Shown piece by piece: positions 21,490-33,000 of a stretch of 64,000 nt of DNA. The notes beneath the pieces were generated by a model. The model had not been told where the DNA came from. It saw only the letters and a program-made list of their open reading frames with translations, and searched no databases. A program made the translations under genes and the position numbers. Location: positions 20,014,501 to 20,078,500 of the forward strand of contig JARZZO010000004.1 in NCBI GenBank assembly GCA_030544215.1, read 5' to 3'. How positions within the stretch are numbered: position 1 is the first letter of the stretch; the number at the start of each line of letters is the position of its first letter. The DNA comes from Zantedeschia hybrid cultivar (Eukaryota; Streptophyta; Magnoliopsida; Alismatales; Araceae).

Positions 21490-23062
21490 TGTTACGACCC
21501 GCCACCCTATAATCGGGGATCCGATTACTAAATGGGTACCGAATCATTAATTTGAAGCCAAACCAGGATCTAGATAAGTATGGGAAATAAATAATAAACT
21601 AAGCTAAACATTCACATCGCATTGAATTGAAAAGGAAGTGCAAGAATTAAAAGTTATTACAATGCGACTCAACGCAACAAATAATTACATACTCTAACTG
21701 AAAAGAAATAATTAAGCGTACAGGCCAGAAAATAAAATAACAACTACCTCGGGGCATACCCCGGAACAACGGCTGTTGGCGCGCAACCCAAGTGAAACTA
21801 AGTGAAGTGATCGCCATAAACTTTTGACTTAAAAGTTCCAAAAGAAAGAGTTTGATCGCCTACCTGTTTGGACGTGGGAGATGTTGAGCTCTTGGTTCCC
21901 CTCCTTCAGCCGGCTGAAGAAAGAGAGCCCTTTCTTTTCTTTGTTCTTGCTTTGATTGCTGTTGAGTTTTGAGGATCGTCCAAAGTCCTTGTTGTTTGCT
22001 GTTGATTTCCTTCCCTTTTTTATTCTTCTTTGTACCTTGCAAGAAATAGAAAGAAAGAAAATAACGATGATGAGAACTTAGGCAAAAGTAGTATCTATTC
22101 CAGACAAAGTCTTAAACATGCAACTAAATAGAAAACTCATTTTTTGAGTGGTCTTTTAAACCCCTTAATCAAATAGGTTTTGAAAAATGATACTAATGTT
22201 GTGTGTGTTGCATTGAGTGATATGATGAAGAATGTAAAATTAATGAAGTGACAATGTAGAAATGAATTGAAAGTTAATGATGGATGGCCCCTGGAAAGCC
22301 TTGGTCTTGGATGGATGAAGATTGGATGAAGAATGGACGCCGACTTCTGGAAACAGCAGCACTTCAGCGTTTGGACGTCGTCGCTTCGATTTTCACTCAA
22401 TTATAACTTCGATATCGCTTCAATCACTAACTCTGTCACCCATTCAAGAGGCAGGGTATTTATAGACTTCTTTGCGTCCGCGGATTTACATGAAGAAATC
22501 TTGAGATTTATCCATCTTAACCAACAGGTAAATACAGATTAATTCATCTTTATCTGTAATTATCTAAAACGCGTCGCCCATGGAAGACGCCTTTCAAACT
22601 GATTAGGATAAAGATAAACATCCGGTAAAAACTTATCTTTATCTGTAATTAGATAAAACGCGTCGCCACGTAGAGACGCCTTTTACACTAATTAAGATAA
22701 AGATAAACATCCGGAAGAGAAGTAGAAACAACTTAGGAAACTTAAAATGCGTCGTGCCATGCAGACGTCTTTTAGTTAATTAATCAATTAATTCAAATTC
22801 AAATTTAAACATTAAAATAAGAATAAACTCTAAATGGCGTCCACACAGGTCGACGTCATTTAGACTTCTTCATATTTTAACTTAAATTTGAGTTAAAATC
22901 AATGTAATTGATTAACTTAAATCATATCTGTTTGACCCGACACTTTTAGGTAATTAAAAAGATCAATAAGAATTAACCAATGATTAAATATCAGACCATT
23001 CTGAGGCATTATTATAAGATATGAAATTTACTCGAAATGATGTCAAAATTAGCGTGTCTACA
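21490..23062 (-). mobile_element. Gypsy F-type LTR, chimeric 3' part
   Basis: On the minus strand it starts TGTAGACACGC, as the solo LTR 41024-42337 and the F LTR 46304-47606 do, and aligns with them down to about 21785. The remaining part (21490-21784) is unlike them and begins TGTTACGACCCG on the + strand. TATA box at 22457-22464. Four GCGTC/GACGC stem-loops at 22566-22595, 22655-22684, 22744-22774 and 22831-22864. Perfect palindrome TTCAGCCGGCTGAA at 21905-21918. No TSD (ATCAC versus GTGCA). Confidence 0.75.
22457..22464 (-). promoter_or_regulatory. TATA box of F-type LTR
   Basis: TATAAATA on the minus strand, conserved at 41608-41615 (+, solo LTR) and 47074-47081 (minus, F 5' LTR). The stem-loop repeats lie upstream of it in every copy, that is in U3. 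Confidence 0.65.
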
Positions 23063-24556
23063 GTGCATACATATACCATATACTTAAGCAATAGTACCAA
23101 TCTTGGCTATCATAGTAGGGCACTCACGCCATACCCCGACCTCTTCATACTCCCAGTACTATCCTCTGCGATCAACATTTGATTCCAAATTTTTGACAAG
23201 GGTGCTCACCCTTTCTAGAGAGCTAGATGGATCTTGAGCTACCTGATGAGAGGGCGGAGGGTCTTTGGCTTTCAAGGTTTCAATAGCCTCTTTCATGTGC
23301 CCTCAATTGATCATAGCGCTAGAGGAAGGGGAAACTGCTGAATATGGTTTCTGATTGGATTGGTTGTCTGATCTGGACATAGGACTGGGTGATCTAAAGG
23401 GTTGCCCCAAGGCACTCACCTGTTCCTCTATTGGTGGAGTTTGTGTAGTCCTCTTATTTCTATTCTGATTTTCAAAGAAGGGTGGCAAAGTGGAACTCCA
23501 GATCTGAGATTGAACTACCCGAGTCCGATTATAAAGTTGTACGAATGTGTGAAATTCGCTTACCATGAGAATAGCTCGAAGCTGCGGGGTAGCGTTATTG
23601 ACCAACATGGTGATAGCTTGAGATTCAGAGATTGCCACTTCCGCCCTAGAGGCCATTGCCCTCCACCTGTTGGCAAAATACGTGAACTCCTCTTCAGGCT
23701 TCATCTTCTCCATCACAAGATCAAACAAGGTAGGAGGCATGGTTGTCATATGACTAAACTGAGTGATGAATTTTTGGGAGACCATATCAAAATTGATTAG
23801 GTCTGTGGCGGACAAGGAAGAAAACCATCTTAAGGCCTCACCTTCTAAGGATTTCTGGAACAGATGGACAAGGAGGACTCTGTCGTAGAGCCATTGATGG
23901 GAATCCATGAGGAAACTTGACAGGTGATCATGAGGGTCAGAGGTGCCATCATATTTCCTGTACTTGGGGGCTTTGAATCTTGGCGGAAAGTAGGTCGGAG
24001 GGAGCTTGCAATAGCTCGAGAGAGAGTGCGGTTGTTTCAGGGTAAGTTTCTCGGCTATGAGCTTACGCACATAAGTTTCAACCTCACTTTTGTAGATGAA
24101 TTCTTCATGCTTGGGAGGAGGTGTAGTTTGAGAGACTGGAATTGGCATGACGGGTGGAGCAACTGGAGTAGGAGTTGGTTGGTTGATGCGGGTTTGAGCT
24201 CTGTTGGAAGATTCTTGGAAGTGAGTTCTCCGAGGAGTGGTATCTTGAGTTTTGCCACAAGAGGCCAACTGGATGAGTTGATCAGGGGTGTACCATGATA
24301 ACACGGCAATAAGTTCCGGATCCTCACTCGGGTCTTGGAAGGTTCTGTTGGAGTTTATAGGGTCACTTTCTGAAGAAGAAGATTCATCCAAGCATCTTCC
24401 CTTAAGTTCCTCTATAGGTGTTTGGAACATGCCCACAAATGTTTGTTGTGGATCTTCTTCAATCTCGAACAGAGGGTTCTGTGTAACATTGTTACCAAAC
24501 TCATCCATGTCATCATACACAGTGTTAACATACATTCGGTTCATTATGAAACACAA
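23063..24556 (-). pseudogene. Gypsy element D: gag (417 codons open), pol missing
   Basis: The open frame 24556-23303 has an acidic N-terminus (res. 1-110) and a Pro-rich linker. A retrotransposon gag capsid domain follows (res. ~190-330), with the Leu-Glu-Gly-Glu-Ala-Leu-Arg-Trp-Phe segment and a Phe-Thr-Tyr-Phe-Ala-Asn-Arg-Trp-Arg segment that also occur, varied, in F (43691-44521) and E (29866-30102). The frame decays over 23303-23063. No zinc knuckle, protease or RT follows: an LTR of another family begins at 23062. Either a deletion derivative or a gag-only element. The start chosen is the first ATG upstream of the conserved N-terminus. Confidence 0.75.
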
Positions 24557-25123
24557 ATCCTAAGAGATTTTATATTTCACTTGAAAGGTTAACTGTGCAT
24601 TATGAGTGTTGGTTTCTAACAAATCAAGTTCAAGCCCTTAACGACCCTATATTCTTCTTTCAAAAACCCGTTCCGCCAAAGTTTAGTTAGCTGTCTTTGA
24701 TTTTGAAATAATTCTCTCAGTGACACCTATAGGTGAGTGATTGTAAATAGAAAGGCTCAATTAATTCCTCACACAAACCCGGGATCCTATTAGGTGGTTT
24801 AGGTACAACCCGCTCGGCGGCCAAGTGGGAATCCCTGGCTCGCGGAGACTCACGGAGGTTCCCAACATAATAAGACTAGTCACACCCGAGTGGGAATCCT
24901 CAGGTAGAGAGTCAAACACTGTGGGAGAGGTAGCTAGAAGTGTGATGCCGGCTCTTCCTAAAAAAACTCCTGCGGATAATACCCTAGAATCAACCTACAG
25001 TCCAGCAGACAAGAGAAGAAAAGAGAAGACAAGAGAGCAGTAAACAAAAAACTAGAACATGCAACAATTTAATCAGAATAATAATGAAGTAACAGCATGC
25101 GGGGGGTCAGAAATTGGGGAGCT
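24557..25123 (-). other. Gypsy element D leader, gag-proximal
   Basis: Untranslated leader between gag and the minisatellite. It resembles the leader of F (45293-45760) in position and in scattered words. No gene seen. Confidence 0.5.
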
Positions 25124-25400
25124 GGACGGCCGGAAGGCTGGCCGTCCAGGGACTTGGACGGCCAAGCAGCTGGCCGTCCACTCTGGACGGCCTAGGGGCT
25201 GGCCGTCCAGGCAGATGGACGGCCAAGCCTCTGGCCGTCCAAGGATCTGGACGGCCTAGGGTCTGGCCGTCCAAGCAGGTGGACGGCCAAGACTCTGGCC
25301 GTCCAAGTATCTGGACGGCCTAGGTCCTGGCCGTCCAACTGAGCTGGACGGCTAGGACTCTGGCCGTCCAAGATCTGGACGGCTAGGAGGTGGGCCGTCC
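25124..25400. repeat. Minisatellite, ~32-bp palindromic unit, nine copies
   Basis: Each unit contains GGACGGCC, 8 variable bases, then GGCCGTCC, so every repeat is its own inverted repeat. Spacers between units are 5-9 bp. The last two units have GGACGGCT. Open frames on both strands follow simply from the repeat composition and are not taken as genes. It lies in the leader of element D, about 105 bp from the primer site. Confidence 0.92.
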
Positions 25401-25504
25401 GGGAAAAAAAGGAAATACTGAAAGAGAAAAAAACAAAATAGAAACTTATAGGAGCTTTTACCTTCTTACCCTTCATCGTTGTGCGCGCAGTAAGCAAGTA
25501 GGTG

Positions 25505-25521
25505 TCCCACCGTGATCGCCA
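25505..25521 (-). other. Gypsy primer binding site, element D
   Basis: The minus strand reads TGGCGATCACGGTGGGA, six bases inside the LTR. The identical 17-mer at the same distance occurs in element F (46281-46297). The TGG start fits a tRNA 3'-CCA; the tRNA was not identified. Confidence 0.75.
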
Positions 25522-25527
25522 AAGGGC

Positions 25528-27216
25528 TGTAGGCGCCCGGAACGTCCTCCGCCGCTGCTGCGGGCTTCGGGCCGAGGGTTTCTCCGTTCGACTTAGCACT
25601 GCGGCGATCTGGAAGGGTTAGAAATTAAGGTATGTGATCGCCATGAGCATTACCTCACGGTCCCTATGCTCCGCAGGATTGTAAGAGTGATCGCGTTCTG
25701 AGAGAGCGGGAGATGGTGGTTTCTCCTTCTCTTCCTCCGGCCGGCCAGAGGAGGAGAAATCGGTAGTCCGCGCGCAGAATCTGGTAAGAGCCCCTGAAAA
25801 GAGAAGACAAACAAAGAAAAGAAATAGCCCGATTATAATTGTGACATGTAGGATCCGTTCATGCAAACATAAAAATTAACTAAAATTGGAGGGAGACGCA
25901 CCGGATGGGTGTTTGGGGAGGGAAGGTGACTATATGTTATGGCCACCCACCTCCCGTTTTTTGTTTGAAACCTCTGGGGGTAAAGGGTGCTATGTCATCC
26001 TAAGATGCATGCATGCAGATAGGGTGCTTGTGTGTGAAAAGTGAAGTGATGTGTTGAAAGTGAAAAGAAGAGTGAGAGAGGGAGAATGTTACGGCGTGGA
26101 TGGAAAGTGATAATGCAACAGAATGAAGAGGAGAAAAGTAAAAGAGGGTTAAGAAGACAACCCATTTGGAGTGCGAAGGATTCCTCTTGAAGTCCCTCCT
26201 GAAGCTCTCTGACTCCTTGTCCGCTCGACTCCTCAGGACAGACTCACTCGCCAACCTCCTCTAAGCGTTCCCTCCAAAAAAACTCTCCTTCTTAACCCCC
26301 CCTTGCTCGAGAGGATATGGGGGGTTTAAATAGGTGAAGGGAAAATAGGAGAAAATAGGGGTCTAAATCCTCGTAAATCATCCTGGAGCCAATGGGAAGT
26401 GGTCAAGGATCGGAGGTGGTGCGTGCGGCAGTCGCCGGAGTGGGGAGTGATCGGAGTAGTGGAGGTGAGGGCGGCGAGTAGAGGAGATCGTGGGGAAGAC
26501 GAGGTCAAGATGGTAGTTAGGGGAGTGGACGGCCAGCCAACATGCCTTCTAATCCCGTGGAAGGCCAGGTAGCTGGCCTTCCACGGAGAGGTGGAAGGCG
26601 GCCCGGTTAGCCTTCGAAGGGGGTGGAAGGCAAGGGGTGGCCTTCGAAGGGTGGTGGAAGGCGGACTGGCTGGCCTTCGAAGGGTGGTGGAAGGCGAGAC
26701 GGCTGGCCTTCGAAGGATGGTGGAAGGCAAGGGGTGGCCTTCGAAGGGTGGTGGAAGGCGGACTGGCTAGCCTTCGAAGGGTGGTGGAAGGCGGACTGGC
26801 TGGCCTTCGAAGGGTGGTGGAAGGCGGGCTGACTGGCCTTCGAAGGGTGGTGGAAGGTGGGCTGGCTGGCCTTCGAAGGATGGTGGAAGGCGGACCTGCT
26901 GGCCTTCGAAGGATGGTGGAAGGCGGACTGGCTGGCCTTCGAAGGATGGTGGAAGGCAAGGGGTGGCCTTCGAAGGGTGGTGGAAGGCGGACTGGCTGGC
27001 CTTCGAAGGATGGTGGAAGGCGGACTGACTGGCCTTCGAAGGATGGTGGAAGGCGGACCGGCTGGCCTTCGACGAAAGAGGTGGCTAGAGTCGGGATTTG
27101 GTTAATGGGCCTAGTTATTAGTAGGCTGAGATGGCTAAGATGAGGGGTTTGGTGATGATGGGCTAATGATGGATGGGGTTCATGACCAAAAGGGTGGTCC
27201 AAAATCGGTATCTACA
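25528..27216 (-). mobile_element. Gypsy element D: 5' LTR (1689 bp)
   Basis: TGTAGGCG...GTATCTACA on the + strand (minus: TGTAGATACCG...). The primer site adjoins it at 25505-25521. TATA-like CTATTTAAAC at about 26324-26333 (minus). The upstream half in element sense is occupied by a 33-bp tandem array (26558-27071), beginning about 145 bp from the LTR's 5' end. It differs from the LTR on the other side of D's gag, so D is not flanked by its own pair. Confidence 0.82.
26558..27071. repeat. 33-bp tandem array in D LTR, 16 units
   Basis: Units start GGAAGGC and contain GGCCTTCGAAGG(G/A)TGGT. Most are 33 bp; a 31-bp variant (with AAGGGG) occurs at units 3, 6 and 13, suggesting higher-order duplication. 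GGAAGGC and GCCTTC are complementary, and TTCGAA is a palindrome. As 33 is a multiple of 3, several frames stay open with 11-residue peptide repeats; these look like consequences of the repeat, not genes. Confidence 0.93.
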
Positions 27217-27760
27217 AAAGGGTTCATCAGGTTCTCCAGTGTTAGTCACATCATTTAGCAACTGCCAATTGTGAAGGATAGCAACTGGCTTCTCTAGCAA
27301 ATCATGAATCAATGGGGGCTATTTGGGATTTATTGGCATACACAGATGGTTCAAAGTAATTGTTAGATCATACATGTCAAACCACCTATACCACTCACAT
27401 CTAAGATCATCCATTTTCCTTTGTTTGAGTGGTCTGAGGGATTCTAGAGCCCTATACGTTGCCAAGGGTGCCAAATGGCGAGCATGGATGTCTTGAGCAT
27501 CTAGATAGGAAGTTATCACCACAGCTTGGTCCCCATGTTGAATGAGAAGACCTTTAAAAAGTGACAATATAATGACCATGAGAGTGGTTGTCTGTCTGTC
27601 TTCATGATGGATGTGACTACTACTCAGGGTTGTTGTTCAGTTTGTTCTGCAATGAAGGGCCCCTTGTAACCAAGGCCACCCCCGGTATAAGCTTAGTGTC
27701 CTTTGTTGGCTTCAATCTCCCTTGCAACCAACGCAAGCCCTTTGCTAGTTGGTAACTGAT
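27217..27760 (-). pseudogene. Gypsy element E: G-patch region, decayed
   Basis: The open piece 27319-27579 is clearly related to 39904-40110 of F (shared Val-Val-Ile-Thr-Ser-Tyr, Leu-Glu-Ala/Ser-Leu-Arg-Pro and Cys-Glu-Trp-Tyr-Arg blocks). A glycine-rich G-patch-like stretch lies at about 27655-27700. RT and everything downstream are missing because D's LTR begins at 27216. Confidence 0.7.
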
Positions 27761-28560
27761 ATTGAGCATAATTTGCATGACTTTAGTATTCGTGGACTTC
27801 TCTTCGGTTTTGATGTTCGGTAAAGTTCAAGGTTTGGTTATCAAGGAATTAGCCCATGGATTGGGGATATTAAGGATAAGCAAAATAGGTTTGTTGGACG
27901 GCCAAACCAGAGGTAGTGAAGTGGAGGATATGGTGCCCACTGTAGGCAGGATTTACATGCTTATAACCTTGACGATCTGCCCTTTTATGGGAATTTTAGG
28001 CATTAATGGATTATGAAAGGTATAACATTTAGGGCATCTCCACCGGCACCCCAGGATAGCATTAAAAAGGGGGGTCCATGTCAAGAATGCAGAATTCAAT
28101 GATTATGGAGAGAAGACCCAACTCAACTTGCAATACAATCATTCCTTTGGGACAACGTCTAGAATTATCATAGGCTGTGACAATAATTAGTGATTGTTTC
28201 ATTTTATTCTCAGAGATATCACACAATTCCTGTGTCCACTAGAGATAAGTCCATATCGGTCTTGTTGATATTGACAGTGATACACAGAACATACTTTCTT
28301 GCTTCAAGGGGGACCAATTCATAATCATGAAACACAATGGCAGGGATTCACTTAGAGGAGTAAATACTACTGTGATTTTCTCTATTGGCAAATCCTCATT
28401 CCCATCACTTTTTGCAAATAGTTCATCAAGGCTTCTTAGTGTGTTTTCGACCTGTTGATTGATTCCAGGATGGAGATCTTAGCAGGAGTTTTTTTGTCCA
28501 CGTGCTTCAGTAGATCATATTGAGTGCCTACAATCGGTTCCTCAACAGCCTCCTCAAGCT
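27761..28560 (-). pseudogene. Gypsy element E: protease region, heavily decayed
   Basis: Aligns in order with the protease of F (40488-41018 and 42343-42682). An Asp-Thr-Gly-like segment is near 28240, and a Val-Thr-Ala-Tyr-Asp-Asn-Ser block near 28150 matches F. Frames shift repeatedly; no open product. Confidence 0.55.
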
Positions 28561-29140
28561 GAGCTTGTTGTTACTATTGTTCTTATAAGGCTGTCGTATG
28601 GGAGAACACCCCATGGAATATTCTTCCACTCATGAGTGCCAGTGCACTTGGTGTAGTGGCATAAGATCATGGCAGATTTGTGGGTACGAGAGCAGAGATT
28701 TTGATGAAAGGTTTGGGAAGCATGGGATTAGTGGAAGGCAAGGATGGTTAATAAGGGGTTTAGAGGGAATAATAGGTGTAACAGTTATGAGGGGTTCGGA
28801 AGGTGTTATGAGAGGTTTAGATAGAATAGGGCTTTGTTGTGATGGCTGAGGAGCCATTATGGGTACGCGGATAAGAGGGTGTGAAGGTTGTGGGTTAAGG
28901 GAAGGTGGCGGCATGAAGGCCTTAATGGGAGAAGGGTATAGCACAGGTAATTTGGTTGGTTGAAGGGTAGGTGCAAGGGCTATAGGCTTGAGAAATCTGG
29001 GTTGTTGTGTTGTGGATGAGGTATAGTGAGAGGAGCTTTAGGTTGATGGTTGGTGGAGAGGATGGAAGAAGTTCCGTCGAATCTCCAACCTTGACATCTG
29101 TCAAGATGTGTTTCTTTGGAGGTAGTGACATGGTTCACTT
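28561..29140 (-). pseudogene. Gypsy element E: Pro-rich linker
   Basis: Pro/Ser-rich open pieces at 28630-28944 and 28922-29131 correspond to the linker between zinc knuckle and protease in F (42683-43258). No domain recognised. Confidence 0.5.
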
Positions 29141-30603
29141 GTTGTTTTCGTTATTGGTGTTGTTGTTGGTGATAAAGTAGCAGGTCTTGAACTATCCCCA
29201 TATTTGCTTACGGCACCTGAGGAGCTGTGCTTGTGGTGTCTATTACTATTGTTGAGGTTGGCGTTGTTGTCTTCTAGCTTTAAGAGTAGTAATATATCTG
29301 TGCATCTCTACCCAATCAATGCCACCTTGGTCATTTGTATCATAAATGTAGTCTTTAAATTGAAAGCAAGCTTCAATTGTGTAACCAAATTGGTAATGAA
29401 CGGCACAATATCTAGTCATGTCAAGATTTTAGGGCCACATTGTTCTTTCTTTAAGTAGTGTAGGGCATTGGTAGCCATTAGGACACAAAATATGTCATGC
29501 AACGTTTATGGCAAAAGAGGGTACTATGCTCTTTTAGGCCCGAGGTCTACATGGAGCATAGTTGCCTAGTGGAGGGACTTGGTTGTATAGTTAAGATTGT
29601 TGAGGTTGTTTGTTGTTGATTATGTGGTAGATGTAGGGTTGTTGAGGGTATTAGTAGTATGGTTGTTGAAAATTTTGTGAACGTCTTTGGTTGTTGGCAA
29701 GTGGGAGACCTTTAAAGAACGTAGGGTTATTGACTGCGCTAACTTGCTCATTGGTTACCACGCCCTTAGTTGTTGGCTACCAGCATTAGCGTTATTAGTC
29801 TTTCTCGGCATTCTTGCTTTTGGCTGCTCAAACATGTTGTATATGGAAGAGTCTTTAAGCTGTGTCTAGATGTAATGAGCTCTCTCATGTAACTCGTCCA
29901 TGGTGAGAATTTTGTTCATAGCCAAGACATATTTGAATTGGAGAGTTGCATTTGATATGATCATTTTGACATACTCAGACTCGGATAGGGTATCTTTTAT
30001 TCTTTCTGCTATAGATCTCCACCAGTCAACACACCACACAAACTCCTCGTCAGGTTTCATCCTTTTAGCCACTAGATCAATGACTAACATTGAGGGTCCC
30101 AATTTGTCCCTCTACTTCTATAAGAACTTTTTCTAGACAATATTGAAATCTTTGGCCTCGACGGGCTCCAAAGAATAGAACCGTTTTAACGCAAGGCTAT
30201 CTTGATCTGCATAACAAGTAGGCCAGTGCTCGGGCATCATTCTAGAAGGACGGTTCGTGGATGAAGTCCTTTAGGTGGATGAAGAGATTGCCTGTGCCAC
30301 TTTATCTCAAATAAGTGGGCATGTCAAAGAGAGAGAGAAATGGAAAACTGGGAGAACAAGCAATGACACGTCAAGGGAAGCTTTGGAGTCAATTAGTTTG
30401 CATAGGTCCCTATATTGCTCATCCACTTTGTTGAGCTTAGATAGGAAAGTTTGAGTAAGCGGATCAATAGGAGTTTGAGCACTTGTGGGTACTACAACAT
30501 CTTGTGGGGGACATGGGAAAGATACTTAGGGTATGTAGGACATGGTGGTTTCTAAACGAAGTGATAGGTAGCGCCAGGGGTGAAAGGTCCATTCTGAACA
30601 ACA
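29141..30603 (-). pseudogene. Gypsy element E: capsid and zinc-knuckle part of gag
   Basis: Zinc-binding segment at about 29300-29440 (Cys-x-x-x-Tyr-Gln-Phe-Gly-Tyr-Thr-Ile-Glu-Ala-Cys), then Gln-rich sequence. The capsid piece 29866-30102 matches F gag residue by residue over Ile-Thr/Asp-Leu-x-Ala-Glu/Lys-x-x-Lys/Met-x-x-Asp-Glu-Glu-Phe-Val. The gag N-terminus is not here: it is found at 47607-48090, on the far side of element F. Confidence 0.7.
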
Positions 30604-32740
30604 TGTTATGCCCCGAATATGATCCTTTTTTTTTTTTTAAACTCGGACTCCGACTACGTAATCTTGGGATAAATCATATCATAACAAATAGCATAAGAGC
30701 TAAACAACCACAATATAATTTAAATAAATGTCATAACTATCAATTAATCAAAAATATCCAAAACATAGCCAATACAAAGTTCACAAATTACAATATTTAT
30801 CAACTTGTATATACATTTTCAATCTCACCAAATAAAGAAAAATACATCAATCTCTCATTATCCCTACTACATCAAATCTAAGAAAGCTGTAGGTTTAAAT
30901 CTAGATAACCTTCTAAAGATGTTAAATGCCTCAATCAGAAATCTATTCAAATTTCATATTCTCTTTCTCAAATTCTAAAAATGTTAATAGCGTTTATGAG
31001 TACAACCACTCAGTAGACTTCAAATTATCGTCATGACTTAACATATAGTAAATTTTACAAACTCACATTATACAATTATATTAAACATGATCTTACACAG
31101 TTATACATATAGCTCAGATAAGAATATGATACAAAATATGATCATATATAAAAATGTATCAAATCAAATGTGTTTTCTATTCGCATGAATGGATCAACTA
31201 ATATATAGTATATATGGTATGATCGAAGTCATATCAGACATATCAAAGTCTACTAGTCATGATCAGAACATATCACATATCGAATAGAATATATCAAATT
31301 GTTAGCACATTATGTATTGCCGTCCCTTTAGTACATTTCATATCAAATAGTAAATATCATGGCGTAGTAGCTTATCAAATAAGATTCATATCGTGGATCA
31401 CAGGATTAAAACAGATTCATATGATTCTAAAGAAATAGTTAATTGGGATGATCAGATGATTCAAATGACTAAACTGAATTTAAATGAATATATAGAGTAA
31501 AGATTTTATATTTATTTGTCAATCAAACAAATCAAATCAAATCATAATGGACATATACTAAAGCCATAATATAAGGAGTCGAACAAACAAATATCAAAAC
31601 ATCTAGACAAATGATGCAAAAGTCTTAGCCCTGCACAGAATCGGGGAATTTAAGTCCCACCACAACCATACAAATGGCAAATAGGTTTTAAGAGGTGGCC
31701 CCCATGAATTCAAGAGATGACTCCCATTCAGCACAACACTTTGTTTCATGTGGCACTTTATACCTACTGCCTTGCTAGGATTTTATCTGTTGTCCTCGAG
31801 TTTCACACACAAAATGCCCTATCTAATATGAATGTCTACATCAGAATCAGGCCCTATAATCTCCTTAAGATGGCAATGTTCAAACAAATCAAATAACTAT
31901 GGCACAATCAAATTAACAGAGGTCAAATGATGACAAATAATAAACATAGATCTGAAGTTTAGATTAACAAAGTGCTACATATAAGTATAAGTCAAAATAC
32001 ATATTTTTATATATAAAATAGTCACTTAAAGAGTCATCATAGTCATATATATATAAAATCAAAAGTTTCTACAAAGAACGGATAACCAAGAAAAGTTTCT
32101 CAAAATTTTTGGAATAACAAACATATTTTTCGGTCATCAAAACTAATTTTTCAGAACTAAAAAATCAACAAATAGGCTAAATATTATCAAACAGATTCAA
32201 ACAAATGGCCAAACTTGGCTAACATGTTAAATAGGTTATATTTAAAGTGTGGACAAAGTTCCATTAATTTATGGATTGTTTTGATATGATTTTAGACTTC
32301 CGCTTCAATTCCAGAAATTTGATTTAAATAGAATTTCAACAACTTAGAATATAAGGTAAATTAAATATCAAATGGAGTCATAAAATTCTTAAACTTTATA
32401 GAGAGCCCAAAGACAATATAACAAAGGTCTTCATAAAATTTGACATGATTTGGTAATGAATCAAGTGAGATAAAAGATCCACAAGTTGTGATTTCAAAAT
32501 TTCCAAGACATATTATATAGTATGAGAACAAAATTATGGAATAAATATAAAAAAAAACTCAAAAAATTATGAATTTTATTGAAAAATATATATAACATGT
32601 AATATAGACTTATGTCAGAATTTTAACTTAATTTAACATCAAACAAGGGAGAACAAATATCTGTAACTTAGGTGATCATAGTTAAAAATAAAACAGATTG
32701 AATGGATAGATTATATATGCTGAGATAATAATCATGGAAT
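30604..32740. mobile_element. LTR-like block of another gypsy family, degenerate
   Basis: Begins TGTTATGCCCCG directly after E's gag sequence. AT-rich, non-coding for 2.1 kb, and ends where F-type LTR sequence starts. The start resembles that at 21490 (TGTTACGACCCG). Most likely an LTR or LTR remnant, but no partner, TSD or primer site is visible, so family and strand are unassigned. Confidence 0.4.
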
Positions 32741-33000
32741 AAAATCAAAATAAGAATATAACCTAAATGGCGCCTTCACAAGTTGACGTCTTTTAAAATT
32801 CCTCATATTTGATTAAAAATCTGAGTTAAAATGAATTTCATTAATAAACTTAAATTATGTCTGTTTGACCGATGTCATTTAGACAATTAATTCAGAAAAA
32901 ATAATAATAATTAACTAATAATTAAATATCAGAACATTTTGAGGCATTATTATATGATATGAAATTTACTCAAAATGATGTCAAAATTAGCATGTCTACA
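32741..33000 (-). mobile_element. F-type LTR fragment (3' LTR of element F)
   Basis: Very close to 47350-47606 (F 5' LTR) over its whole length, ending CATGTCTACA. Contains one GCGCC/GACGTC stem-loop at 32764-32795. The rest of the 3' LTR has been replaced by the block at 30604-32740. Confidence 0.8.

Noticed and set aside
25059..25599. Arg/Trp-rich frames over the GGACGGCC minisatellite
   Set aside because: Repeat-driven open frames in a retrotransposon leader; both strands open, no domain.
26549..27202. Long Pro/Ser-Thr-rich (minus) and Trp-rich (+) open frames over the 33-bp array
   Set aside because: The 33-bp period is a multiple of three, so several frames on both strands are open at once; the peptides are pure 11-residue repeats with no start context and lie in an LTR.
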